The notes beneath the pieces were generated by a model. That model had not been told where the DNA came from and made no database searches. It worked only from the letters and a program-made list of their open reading frames with translations. 45,359 nt of DNA, taken from assembly GCA_046313915.1 (NCBI GenBank), contig JBKBXX010000008.1, positions 1 to 45,359 of the forward strand, in the 5' to 3' direction. The stretch's first letter is position 1. The number at the start of each line of letters is the position of its first letter. The translations under genes and the position numbers were made by a program. This DNA is from CAKKQX01 sp046313915 (lineage in GTDB: Bacteria; Pseudomonadota; Gammaproteobacteria; Burkholderiales; SG8-41). Positions 33,910 through 41,838 of the stretch are shown here, one piece after another.

Positions 33910-35121
33910 TCAGGCGAAAACGTCGACCGTGCCGTCGTTCGTGCGCCGCACGACGGCAATCGCAGATTCCGTGCGGAAAAACGTGCCGCCGTGCTCGTCT
34001 GCGCGCCACGACGGAGACGGACCGTCGCCGGAGGCAAAGCCCTGCTGCTGGAATGAACCGTTGCCTACCGTCGCATTGCCCAGCGTGATGCCGCTTTCGG
34101 CCAGGATTTCGCGCAGCCGCGGCATCGCGGCTTCGAGGGCTTCGCGCACTGCCGCATGCGGTGAAGCAAATTGGGCGTTGGCGACGGCGTTCTGGTCCGC
34201 CGGGGTGACGCTGACCCTGACTTCGAGAGGGCCGAGCTGAGGGGGGTTCAGATGCAGTTGTGCAGTTTGCTGGCGTTCGCCGACGAGCCACACCACTTTC
34301 TGCGCGAGCGCGCCGTCCCAGCCGGGAGCGCCGACCTGCGGCGCGAGTTTCATGTCCCGGGAGGCGGCGGCTTCGATCGCAGCGCTGTGAGCGGCGGAAA
34401 AGGCGGGCGTCGTCATCGGCGCCTCGTTCGGTGCCGCCGGCCCGCTGGCCGGGGACTGTGCGGACGCGAGGCCATGGGCTGCCTGCAGCCTCGCGGTCTC
34501 GGCGGCTCCCCCCACGCCGGGGGTGGCCGCGCGCGAGGCGGGATCGTTGGCCGCGGTGGGCGCAGACCAGTTTTTGCCGTTGACGGCAGAATTTGCCTCG
34601 ACATTTGCCGCCAGAGCCCCGCCGCCGCTGGCTGCCGGCAGGATGCGCCCATCGTTGGCCGCCGCCGGCAGGAGCCGCCCGTCGTTGGCTGCCACTGGCC
34701 GGGACTGGCCGTCGTCGTTGGCTGGCAAAGTCGCGAGCCGCGCCGTCGCGACGGCCGCCGGAGCGGTGGCTATGGCCTGGAATGGACCGCCTGCGTGCGG
34801 TAGGGCCGGCGGAGATGCCGGTTGAGCGGCGGGGATGACGGGGGGGGCCACCAGCGTTGCCACGAAATCGCCGATCTCGATGGCGGCCTGCTGCGCATCC
34901 GCTGCGGCGTCGCCGCCTTCCGCGGGTTTGGCGGTGGCATCTTTGCCGGGGGTTGCTGGCGCAGCGGCGGTGTCGTCGCGCGCGAGCTCGCGCTGCAGCG
35001 CGGCGTCAAAACCGCCGTTTTCACCGGAATCCGCGGCTGCCGCATCGGTCGCGGAGGCGGTGCCATTGACGTTGCCGGCTCGCGGCGGAAGGACGACGTT
35101 CAGTATGGGCAGGTTTTCCAT
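33910..35121 (-). CDS. fliK: Flagellar hook-length control protein FliK
   Basis: FliK measures hook length and triggers the FlhB switch. The 403-residue product has a long, low-complexity Ala/Pro-rich ruler part (1-280) and the C-terminal hook-length domain (about 285-370) with QLHLNPPQLGPLEVRVSVTPADQ and PRLREILAESGITLGNATV. The tail carries a Gly/Ser-rich segment. It includes three short near-repeats of AANDGR (listed separately). It starts a second transcript: a near-consensus sigma-54 site lies 42 bases upstream. Confidence 0.92.
   Translation of the reverse strand: MENLPILNVVLPPRAGNVNGTASATDAAAADSGENGGFDAALQRELARDDTAAAPATPGKDATAKPAEGGDAAADAQQAAIEIGDFVATLVAPPVIPAAQPASPPALPHAGGPFQAIATAPAAVATARLATLPANDDGQSRPVAANDGRLLPAAANDGRILPAASGGGALAANVEANSAVNGKNWSAPTAANDPASRAATPGVGGAAETARLQAAHGLASAQSPASGPAAPNEAPMTTPAFSAAHSAAIEAAASRDMKLAPQVGAPGWDGALAQKVVWLVGERQQTAQLHLNPPQLGPLEVRVSVTPADQNAVANAQFASPHAAVREALEAAMPRLREILAESGITLGNATVGNGSFQQQGFASGDGPSPSWRADEHGGTFFRTESAIAVVRRTNDGTVDVFA
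34651..34723 (-). repeat. Three short tandem repeats inside fliK
   Basis: GTCGTTGGCT-like blocks on the plus strand start at 34651 (ATCGTTGGCC), 34681 and 34714, spaced 30 and 33 bases apart. They code for three copies of (A)ANDG(R) followed by Leu-Pro or Arg-Pro in the ruler region. Copy number could alter ruler length. Confidence 0.6.
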
Positions 35122-35163
35122 GATTTTTTCCGTCTCTGGTCGCTAGATCCGGCCTGTCGTGCA

Positions 35164-35179
35164 AGCAATTGCTGTGCCA
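35164..35179 (-). promoter_or_regulatory. Sigma-54 promoter of the fliK-fliR operon
   Basis: On the minus strand TGGCACAGCAATTGCT matches the sigma-54 consensus TGGCACG-N4-TTGCW at all positions but one. GG and GC are 10 bases apart. It lies in the 77-base gap between fliJ and fliK, 42 bases from the fliK start. It is the best sigma-54 match in the window. Confidence 0.8.
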
Positions 35180-35198
35180 ATAAAGCCGCGGCGGGCGG

Positions 35199-35648
35199 TC
35201 ACGTCGATGTCTTGTTGTTGAGGGAAATCTTGGCGGCGTGTTCGTCCTGTTCCCGCTGTTCGCGCTTGGCGCTGCGGGTTGCTTCCGTGCGCCGGTTGCG
35301 CTCGACCAGCGTGTGATAGGACTTGAGGCGCCGCTGCTCGGCCTGCCATGCGGTTTGGCCGTCCTGCACCCCGCGCTGGGATTCCGCGACCGCTTTGCGC
35401 TGCTCGGCGATCGCGGCGTCGAGTTTGGCCATGAAGGCGTGGAAATTGCGCCACGCGGCCTGGTCGATGCCGTTGCCCGCGGTTTCCCGGAAGCGCGCGT
35501 AGTAGTCGTCGCGATAGCTCAACAGCAGACGAAGCTTGTGCTCGGCGTCGAGCGAGCTCACGTTGAGCAGCGCAAGATTCCTCGCGGCGAGCTCGGTTTT
35601 TTTCTGGGCGAGATCCACCAGCTGGTTGAGCGGCGAAGGCCGTGCCAT
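35199..35648 (-). CDS. fliJ: Flagellar export chaperone-like protein FliJ
   Basis: FliJ is a coiled-coil stalk protein of the FliHIJ ATPase complex. The 149-residue product is largely helical: SPLNQLVDLAQKKTELAARNLALL at the N-terminus, YRDDYYARF and NFHAFMAKLDAAIAEQRKAVAESQ in the middle, and a basic, Glu-rich end. Size and N-terminus fit FliJ. The ATG at 35648 has AAGGAGC upstream; the frame is open further upstream but overlaps fliI and was rejected. Confidence 0.93.
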   Translation of the reverse strand: MARPSPLNQLVDLAQKKTELAARNLALLNVSSLDAEHKLRLLLSYRDDYYARFRETAGNGIDQAAWRNFHAFMAKLDAAIAEQRKAVAESQRGVQDGQTAWQAEQRRLKSYHTLVERNRRTEATRSAKREQREQDEHAAKISLNNKTST

Positions 35649-35703
35649 TTTCTGCTCCTTGTCCTGGTTCATGCAGAGATTCGGTGTGTCCGGGGTGCGC
35701 GGT

Positions 35704-37113
35704 TCAGTGTTGTTCGGCGAGCAGCTGCGCGAGCTTGCCGATGCTGTCGGAGTAGTTCTCCCGTTCTCCCATGTCCTGGCGCAGGAAAGTTTCCAGACGC
35801 GGGTAGATTTCGATTGCGCGGTCGAGTTCGGGGTCGCTGCCGGCGACATAGGCGCCGACGCTGATCAGATCGCGGCTGCGGTTGTAACGCGCGTACAGCG
35901 ATTTGAAGCGCCGCACCATTTCGAACTGCGGCGAGGTGATCAGATTGGTCATTGCGCGGCTGATCGAAGTCTCGACGTCGATCGCCGGATAGTGGCCCTG
36001 GTCGGAGAGGCTGCGCGAGAGCACGATATGTCCGTCGAGAATGGCGCGTGCGTTGTCGGCGATCGGATCCTGCTGGTCGTCGCCTTCGGTGAGCACGGTG
36101 TAGAACGCGGTGATCGAGCCGCTGCCCGAATTGCCGTTGCCGGCGCGTTCCACCAGTTGCGGCAGCTTGGCGAACACCGACGGCGGATAGCCTTTGGTCG
36201 CGGGAGGCTCGCCGATGGCGAGCGCGATTTCGCGCTGTGCCATGGCAAAACGCGTGAGCGAGTCCATGATGAGCAGCACGTGTTTGCCCTGGTCGCGGAA
36301 ATACTCGGCGATGGTGGTGGCGTAGGACGCGCCTTGCAGCCGCATGAGCGGCGAGGTGTCCGCCGGTGCGGCGACCACCACAGCGCGCGCGAGTCCGGCC
36401 TCACCCAGGATGTGTTCGATGAATTCCTTCACTTCGCGGCCGCGCTCGCCGATCAGTCCGACGACGATGACATCGGCGCTGGTGTAACGCGCCATCATGC
36501 CGAGCAGCACGCTCTTGCCCACGCCGCTGCCGGCGAATAGGCCCATGCGCTGGCCGCGGCCGACGGTGAGCAGCGCGTTGATGGCGCGCACACCCACATC
36601 CAGCACTTCGGTGATCGGGGTGCGCTCGAGAGGGTTGTTGGGACGGTTCTGCAGCGGTGCGCTGTGCTCGGCGTTGAGCGGTCCCAGGCGATCGAGCGGC
36701 TGGCCGGTGCCGTCGAGAACGCGTCCCAGCAGGCCCGCGCCGACCGGCAGGTGTTTGGCGAGATCGGTGGCGCGCCGCCACGGATGCCGGGTCGCGCCGA
36801 TCTGGGGGGGCATCACGGCGGGTTCGGCCGCGGTCACCTGGGCGCCGGGAGTAAGGCCGTAGACGTCGTTGGCGGGCATTAGGAACAGGCGGTCGCCGGA
36901 AAAGCCCACGACTTCGGCCTGTACGCTGTTGCCGTTGGGCAGCAGCACGGTGCAGCCGCTGCCCACCGCGACCTTGAGCCCGACCGCCTCCATCACCAGC
37001 CCCGCCGCTCTTGTCAAATAACCGTTTATATTCAATGGATTGGAATTTTCCACCGAATGGCTGCAATCGCGCAGGAAAGCGCGCCAGCGTTCGCCGTAAG
37101 CCATTTCGCTCAT
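35704..37113 (-). CDS. fliI: Flagellar type III export ATPase FliI
   Basis: FliI is the F1-beta-like ATPase of flagellar export. The 469-residue product has an N-terminal beta-barrel part, a Walker A motif AGSGVGKS near residue 193, IGERGREVKEF, the Walker B segment HVLLIMDSLTRFAMAQREI and KGYPPSVFAKLPQLVERAGN. The ATG at 37113 overlaps the fliH stop (ATGA), which supports this start over a TTG four codons earlier. Its length is slightly above the E. coli protein (457). Confidence 0.97.
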   Translation of the reverse strand: MSEMAYGERWRAFLRDCSHSVENSNPLNINGYLTRAAGLVMEAVGLKVAVGSGCTVLLPNGNSVQAEVVGFSGDRLFLMPANDVYGLTPGAQVTAAEPAVMPPQIGATRHPWRRATDLAKHLPVGAGLLGRVLDGTGQPLDRLGPLNAEHSAPLQNRPNNPLERTPITEVLDVGVRAINALLTVGRGQRMGLFAGSGVGKSVLLGMMARYTSADVIVVGLIGERGREVKEFIEHILGEAGLARAVVVAAPADTSPLMRLQGASYATTIAEYFRDQGKHVLLIMDSLTRFAMAQREIALAIGEPPATKGYPPSVFAKLPQLVERAGNGNSGSGSITAFYTVLTEGDDQQDPIADNARAILDGHIVLSRSLSDQGHYPAIDVETSISRAMTNLITSPQFEMVRRFKSLYARYNRSRDLISVGAYVAGSDPELDRAIEIYPRLETFLRQDMGERENYSDSIGKLAQLLAEQH

Positions 37114-37721
37114 GGCGCGAGCCAAGGTTCGGCGCTGCCGAGTGCGGCCACGACCCGCTGCCAGCGGTTTTGCAGCGTGGCGTCGATGTCGCTGCTTGCG
37201 GTCTGCACGCGGCAGCCGCCGCGCGCGAGGCTCGCGTCCTCGACGAGGGTCCAGCCGGCCGCCGCCGGGTGCTCAACCATATAGGCGCGTACCAGCGCCG
37301 CATCGTGGGGATGCAGCACGATGCGCACCGCCTGGTCGAACTGCGGCAGGCAGCGCACCGCGTCGCGGATCACCGGCAGCACCAGCTCCGGACGCAACTT
37401 GAGTGATTCGCCGAGCACTTTGCGGGCGATGTCGAGTGCCAGCGCCAGCAGCTCGTCGGCCACGATCTGGTCGAGCTTGCCGAGCGCGGCGGCGGCGCCT
37501 TGCAGCAGGGTGTGCAGGCGCTGCGCTTCCTGGGCTGCCTGGGCGCGGCCTTCGCGGTAGCCCGCGGCATAGCCTTCCTCGTGGGACTGCTGCTGGATGC
37601 GCTCCAGCTCCTCGGCGGTGGGCAGGTCGACGTTGCCGCGTGCCGAGCGCTTGTCGAACGAGGCGAGCTCCCAGCGCCGGTAGGCCGGCATCCGTTCCTT
37701 GGGGATGATGACTTCAGACAT
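37110..37721 (-). CDS. fliH: Flagellar export ATPase regulator FliH
   Basis: FliH binds FliI and links it to FliN at the C-ring. The 203-residue product starts MSEVIIPKERMPAYRRWEL, has a central coil with HEEGYAAGYREGRAQAAQEAQRL (GxxxG-type spacing), and a C-terminal domain with ELLALALDIARKVLGESLKLRPELVLPVIRDAV and GGCRVQTASSDIDATLQNRWQRV. It overlaps fliG by eight bases and fliI by four. Confidence 0.95.
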   Translation of the reverse strand: MSEVIIPKERMPAYRRWELASFDKRSARGNVDLPTAEELERIQQQSHEEGYAAGYREGRAQAAQEAQRLHTLLQGAAAALGKLDQIVADELLALALDIARKVLGESLKLRPELVLPVIRDAVRCLPQFDQAVRIVLHPHDAALVRAYMVEHPAAAGWTLVEDASLARGGCRVQTASSDIDATLQNRWQRVVAALGSAEPWLAP

Positions 37722-38709
37722 AGGCGTCGTCTCCCTTGCTGCCCAGCGAGATCTGGCCTTCGTCGGCGAGGCGCCGCACGAGCTTCAGGATTTCCTTCTG
37801 CTCGGCCTCGACTTCGCTCACGCGCACCGGACCCTTCGCTTCCAGATCCTCGCGCAACATGTCGGCGGCGCGCTGCGACATGTTCTTGAAGATTTTCTCG
37901 CGCACTTCCTCGGTCGTGCCTTTCAGGGCGATGATCAGCGACTCCGACTGCACTTCACGCAGGATCAGCTGGATGTCGCGGTCCTCGATGTCGATGAGGT
38001 CATCGAACACGAACATTTCGTCGAGGATCTTCTGCGCGAGATCGGCGTCGTGCTGGCGAATGTTCTCGATGATCGCGTTTTCCTGGGCGTTGGGCATGAA
38101 GTTGAGGATTTCCGCGGTGGTGCGTGAGCCGCCCAGCGCGCTTTTCTTGATGTTGTTGGAGCCCGCCAGCAGTTTGGTCAGCACCTCGTTCAGCTCGCGC
38201 AGCGCGCCCGGCTGGATGCCGTCGAGCGTGGCGATGCGCAGCGTCACGTCGTTGCGCAGCCGCTCGGGGAAAAAGCCGAGAACCTCGGAAGCCTGGTCGC
38301 GGTCGAGGTGCACCAGGATGGTGGCGATGATCTGCGGGTGTTCGTTCTTGATCAGCTCGGCCACCGAAGCCGAGTCCATCCATTTCAGCCCTTCGATGCC
38401 GCTCGTGTCGCCGCCGTGCAGGATGCGCTCGATCAGGCTCGCCGCCTTGTCGTCGCCGAGCGCTTTCACCAGCACGCTGCGGATGTATTCGTCGGAAGCC
38501 ATGCCGAGCGTGGTCTTCTGGTCGGCGACGGTGCGAAAGTCGCTCAGCACGTCATCCATTTTTTCGCGCGAAATCTGCTTGAGACTCGCCATCGCCGCGC
38601 CGAGCTTCTGCACTTCGCGCGGCGCCAGGTACTTCAGCACCTCGGCCGCCGCGTCCTCGCCGAGCGACATCAGCAGCACTGCGCTTTTTTCAATGCCTTC
38701 ACTGCTCAT
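37714..38709 (-). CDS. fliG: Flagellar C-ring rotor protein FliG
   Basis: FliG connects FliF to the C-ring and interacts with MotA to generate torque. The 331-residue product is of exact family length. It has the N-terminal FliF-binding domain (KSAVLLMSLGEDAAAEVLKYL), the middle EHPQIIATILVHLDRDQASEVLGFFPE with the EHPQ motif, and the C-terminal torque domain IQLILREVQSESLIIALKG, NMSQRAADMLREDLEAKGPVRVSEVE. The charged torque-helix residues known in E. coli appear to be kept. It overlaps fliF by 11 bases. Confidence 0.98.
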   Translation of the reverse strand: MSSEGIEKSAVLLMSLGEDAAAEVLKYLAPREVQKLGAAMASLKQISREKMDDVLSDFRTVADQKTTLGMASDEYIRSVLVKALGDDKAASLIERILHGGDTSGIEGLKWMDSASVAELIKNEHPQIIATILVHLDRDQASEVLGFFPERLRNDVTLRIATLDGIQPGALRELNEVLTKLLAGSNNIKKSALGGSRTTAEILNFMPNAQENAIIENIRQHDADLAQKILDEMFVFDDLIDIEDRDIQLILREVQSESLIIALKGTTEEVREKIFKNMSQRAADMLREDLEAKGPVRVSEVEAEQKEILKLVRRLADEGQISLGSKGDDAYV

Positions 38710-40351
38710 TGCCGGCCATCCAGTCCTTGACGACGTTGGCGACGAGTTTCGGTTCCTGTTGCGCGAGTTGTCTTGCTTCCTGCAACTGCTGCTCGTAGCT
38801 CAGGTTGATCTGCTGCCGCACGGCTTCGGCCTGCTTTCCCTGCATCACGGCGTCCGGAAGCACGGCGGGGTCGGGCCGCCGCATCAGGACCTTGAATATC
38901 GGCTTCAACACGCCGAGCACCACGTAGAGCAGGACCGCCGCGATCAGCAGATGCTTGCCGATTTCCTTGACGAGCAGCACGGTTTCGGGTTTTTTCCATA
39001 GCGGCACTTCCGGGACCACTTCGGGCGGGGTGACGCTGAACGGGCTGTTGACGACGTTCAGGCTGTCACCGCGTTCCTTGTTATAACCCATTGTTTCTTT
39101 TACTAAATCTGTCAGCTTGGCGATTTCCTCCGCAGCCAGGGGTTTGTAGCTCGCCTTGCCGTCGGCGTCGGTTTCCCGCTTGTGGTTGACCACCACCGCG
39201 ACCGACAGGCGCTTGATGCTGCCGGTCGGCTGACGCACGTGACGGATGGTCTTGTCGACTTCATAGTTGATGGTCGAATCCTTGCGGGCATTCAGCGGGG
39301 TCGCCGCAGCGCCCGCCGCTGCCGCGGCTGTCGCGGCGCCGCCCGCCCCTTGGGCGGTGATGGGAGCGCTTGCCGGAGGCGGCGGCTGGTTCGACAGCGC
39401 GCCGGGCACGCCGCCAGCGGCGCTCGCACCGCCGGTCGTCGATTCGCTGACTTGCTGGCTGCGGACCGCGGCGTCGGCGGCGGTGCCGTTGGGTTTGTAG
39501 ATTTCCTCGGCGCGCTCGACTTGCGAGAAATCGACATCGGCGGCCACCTGCGCGCGCACGTTGTTCGCGCCGACGATGGGCGCGAGGATGGCCTCGATGC
39601 GGCTGGTGTAACTTTGTTCGAGCTCGCGCACGTATTTGAGCTGTCCGGCATCGAGCCCGGCGTTGTTGGCGACACCCGAGGGGGAGCTCAGCAGCGTGCC
39701 GTTCTGGTCCACCACCGTCACGTTCTTGACCGGGAGCTCGGCGATGCTGCTGGAAACCAGATGCACGATCGCGTTGACCTGCGAGGGCTCGAGCGTGCGG
39801 CCGGGGTAGAGGTTGAGCAGCACCGAAGCGCTGGGTTTCTGCTGTTCCCTGACGAAGACCGAAGGTTTCGAGATCGCGAGATGGACGCGCGCGCTTTGCA
39901 CCGCCTGCAGCGACTGGATGGAACGCGCGAGCTCGCCCTCCAGCGCGCGCTGGTAGTTGATCTGTTCCAGAAACTGGCTGGTACCCAGCTTCGGGTTTTC
40001 CATCAGCTCGAAGCCGCTGATGCTGCCTTTGGGGAGCCCCTGGCTCGCCAGGCGCAAGCGCGTCTCGTGTACCTTGTCGCCGGGCACCAGAATCGCGCCG
40101 CCGTCCACGAATTTATAGGGCACGTTCATCTGCTGCAGCGCGGCGATGATCGCGCCGCCATCGCGATCCGAAACGCTCGGATACAGAACGCGGTAGTCGG
40201 GGGTCTGGCTCCACATCCACGCGCCTCCCACCACGGCGATGAAGGCGGCGATGACCAGCATCAGCCCCAGCTTTTGCTGGTTCGGCATCTGGGCCAGAAC
40301 CGTCAGGCGTGGGGCAACGGACTGCGCGGGGTTTGCCACGATATCTGACAT
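38699..40351 (-). CDS. fliF: Flagellar MS-ring protein FliF
   Basis: FliF forms the inner-membrane MS ring, the base of the flagellum. The 550-residue product has one membrane segment near 28-47, periplasmic ring-building motifs (ALQQMNVPYKF, GLPKGSISGFELME, INYQRALEGELARSIQSLQAVQSARVHLAI), an Ala/Pro/Gly-rich insert near 300-360, a second membrane segment near 467-486 and the FliG-binding tail VVKDWMAGNEQ. The ATG at 40351 has AGGAG upstream; the frame stays open to 40462 without support. It heads the minus-strand fli run and is divergent from fleS. Confidence 0.96.
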   Translation of the reverse strand: MSDIVANPAQSVAPRLTVLAQMPNQQKLGLMLVIAAFIAVVGGAWMWSQTPDYRVLYPSVSDRDGGAIIAALQQMNVPYKFVDGGAILVPGDKVHETRLRLASQGLPKGSISGFELMENPKLGTSQFLEQINYQRALEGELARSIQSLQAVQSARVHLAISKPSVFVREQQKPSASVLLNLYPGRTLEPSQVNAIVHLVSSSIAELPVKNVTVVDQNGTLLSSPSGVANNAGLDAGQLKYVRELEQSYTSRIEAILAPIVGANNVRAQVAADVDFSQVERAEEIYKPNGTAADAAVRSQQVSESTTGGASAAGGVPGALSNQPPPPASAPITAQGAGGAATAAAAAGAAATPLNARKDSTINYEVDKTIRHVRQPTGSIKRLSVAVVVNHKRETDADGKASYKPLAAEEIAKLTDLVKETMGYNKERGDSLNVVNSPFSVTPPEVVPEVPLWKKPETVLLVKEIGKHLLIAAVLLYVVLGVLKPIFKVLMRRPDPAVLPDAVMQGKQAEAVRQQINLSYEQQLQEARQLAQQEPKLVANVVKDWMAGNEQ

Positions 40352-40384
40352 GACGCTGTTTCTCTCCTGAAAACCGGCATACTG

Positions 40385-40403
40385 CGGCACGGCTGGCGTG
40401 CCG
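40385..40403. promoter_or_regulatory. Perfect palindrome upstream of fliF
   Basis: CGGCACG, five bases, CGTGCCG: a perfect 7-base inverted repeat centred 43 bases before the fliF ATG in the fliF-fleS intergenic region. It could be an operator or a leader hairpin. No sigma-54 promoter with correct GG-N10-GC spacing was found for fliF here. Confidence 0.42.
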
Positions 40404-40614
40404 GCAGGCAGGCGGACCGACGATCTCGCTGCCTGGCTGCACCGCAACGTGCTTCGCTTCACTTGTTCACGCGACGATTATCGCGACATCGCATCGTTTC
40501 TATCCGCGGAAAAGACCGGCTTTATGCCCACTTATCTGCGGCAGCCGGTCGCCGCGCGCCTGCTAACCTGCGCCAGTGTGGTAATTCAGGGCCACGAACG
40601 AAGGCGTTCAAACG

Positions 40615-41814
40615 ATGACCAGCGTTGTGATGGCGGGCTCCGGAGCGACGGAGCGACAAAACCTGCAGCAGGCGTTTGCGGTGTTCACCGAGGCTTCCGA
40701 ACAGCTCGCGGACGCCTATCGCGAGCTGCAGGACCAGGTGGCGCGACTGACGCGCGAGCTCGCGGTCGCCAACGGCGAGCTGCGGCGCGAATTTTCCGAA
40801 AAACAGGCGCTCGCCCAACGCCTGGGGCTGCTGCTCGCGGCCTTGCCGGCGGGGGTGGTGGCGATCGATGGCGAGGGCAGGGTCGAGGAATTCAATCCGG
40901 CCGCGCTAGGGATTCTGGGCGGGCCGCTGCTCGGGCTCGAATGGCAGCAGGTGGCGCAGCGGCTGGAGCCGGCCGGTGTCTGCGGCGAATGGTTCGCTGC
41001 GCCTGCGTCGCAAGAACGGCCGCGCCGCATCCGCATCGAGGCGAGCGCGCGCGATGCCGCGGGCGGCCACATCCTGCTGTTGCACGACGTGACCGAATTG
41101 CAGCGCATGCACGACGAGCTGCGGCGCAGCCAGCGTCTGTCGGCGATGGGCGAGATGGCCGCGCGCCTTGCGCACCAGCTGCGCACGCCGCTCGCGACGG
41201 CGCTGCTGTACGGCGCGCATCTGACCCAGCCGTCTCTGCAGAACGAAGTGCGTGCGCAGTTCGCCGAAAAAATGCTGGCGCGCCTGCGGCATCTCGAACG
41301 GCTGATCAGCGACATGCTGTTGTTCGTCAGGGGGGAAACCGGGGTTCTCGAGCAGCTCGCGGTGGCGGATGTGGTCGCGGAACTGCGTCAGGTGATGGAG
41401 CCGCAGATGACGCGCCACGGCCTGCATTTCAGCGTCGACGGCAACGGCCAGGCGGTGACGGTGATGGCCGACCACAAGGCATTGTGCGGCGCGCTCGTCA
41501 GCCTGCTGGAAAACGCGATCCAGGTCTCGCCGCCGGGCGGCAAGGTGACGCTTAGCTGTGATGTGCAAGGGCAGACGCTGGCATTGCGGGTGCGCGACGA
41601 AGGCTGCGGTATCCCTTTCGATCTCCAGGCGCGGTTGTTCGAGCCGTTTTTCACCACGCGCAAGGAAGGCACCGGACTGGGGCTGGCGATTGCGCACGGT
41701 GTGGCGCAGTCGCTCGGCGGCACGATCGAGGTGACATCGGCGCCGGGGGCGGGCAGTGAGTTCGTGATGCGTTTGCCCTACGGCGGGCGCGGTGATCGAT
41801 ACGACGACATGTAA
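40615..41814 (+). CDS. fleS: Flagellar sensor histidine kinase FleS (FlrB)
   Basis: Cytoplasmic two-component kinase, partner of the FleR regulator that follows after 24 bases. The 399-residue product has an N-terminal coil (20-75), a PAS domain (about 80-165, AGVVAIDGEGRVEEFNPAA), an H box MAARLAHQLRTPLATAL with H187, and a catalytic domain with N box SLLENAIQVSP, DEGCGIPFDL, EPFFTTRKEGTGLGLAIAHG and a final G box. There is no membrane segment, as in FleS/FlrB. In other bacteria the signal is an early step of basal-body assembly; here this is inferred. Confidence 0.9.
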   Translation: MTSVVMAGSGATERQNLQQAFAVFTEASEQLADAYRELQDQVARLTRELAVANGELRREFSEKQALAQRLGLLLAALPAGVVAIDGEGRVEEFNPAALGILGGPLLGLEWQQVAQRLEPAGVCGEWFAAPASQERPRRIRIEASARDAAGGHILLLHDVTELQRMHDELRRSQRLSAMGEMAARLAHQLRTPLATALLYGAHLTQPSLQNEVRAQFAEKMLARLRHLERLISDMLLFVRGETGVLEQLAVADVVAELRQVMEPQMTRHGLHFSVDGNGQAVTVMADHKALCGALVSLLENAIQVSPPGGKVTLSCDVQGQTLALRVRDEGCGIPFDLQARLFEPFFTTRKEGTGLGLAIAHGVAQSLGGTIEVTSAPGAGSEFVMRLPYGGRGDRYDDM

Positions 41815-41838
41815 CTGCGATTTTGAAAGCGAAGTGCC

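Noticed and set aside
40352..40614. Search for sigma-54 promoters before fliF and fleS
   Set aside because: No GG-N10-GC pair with TGG or TTGC context was found on either strand by eye, so none is claimed.
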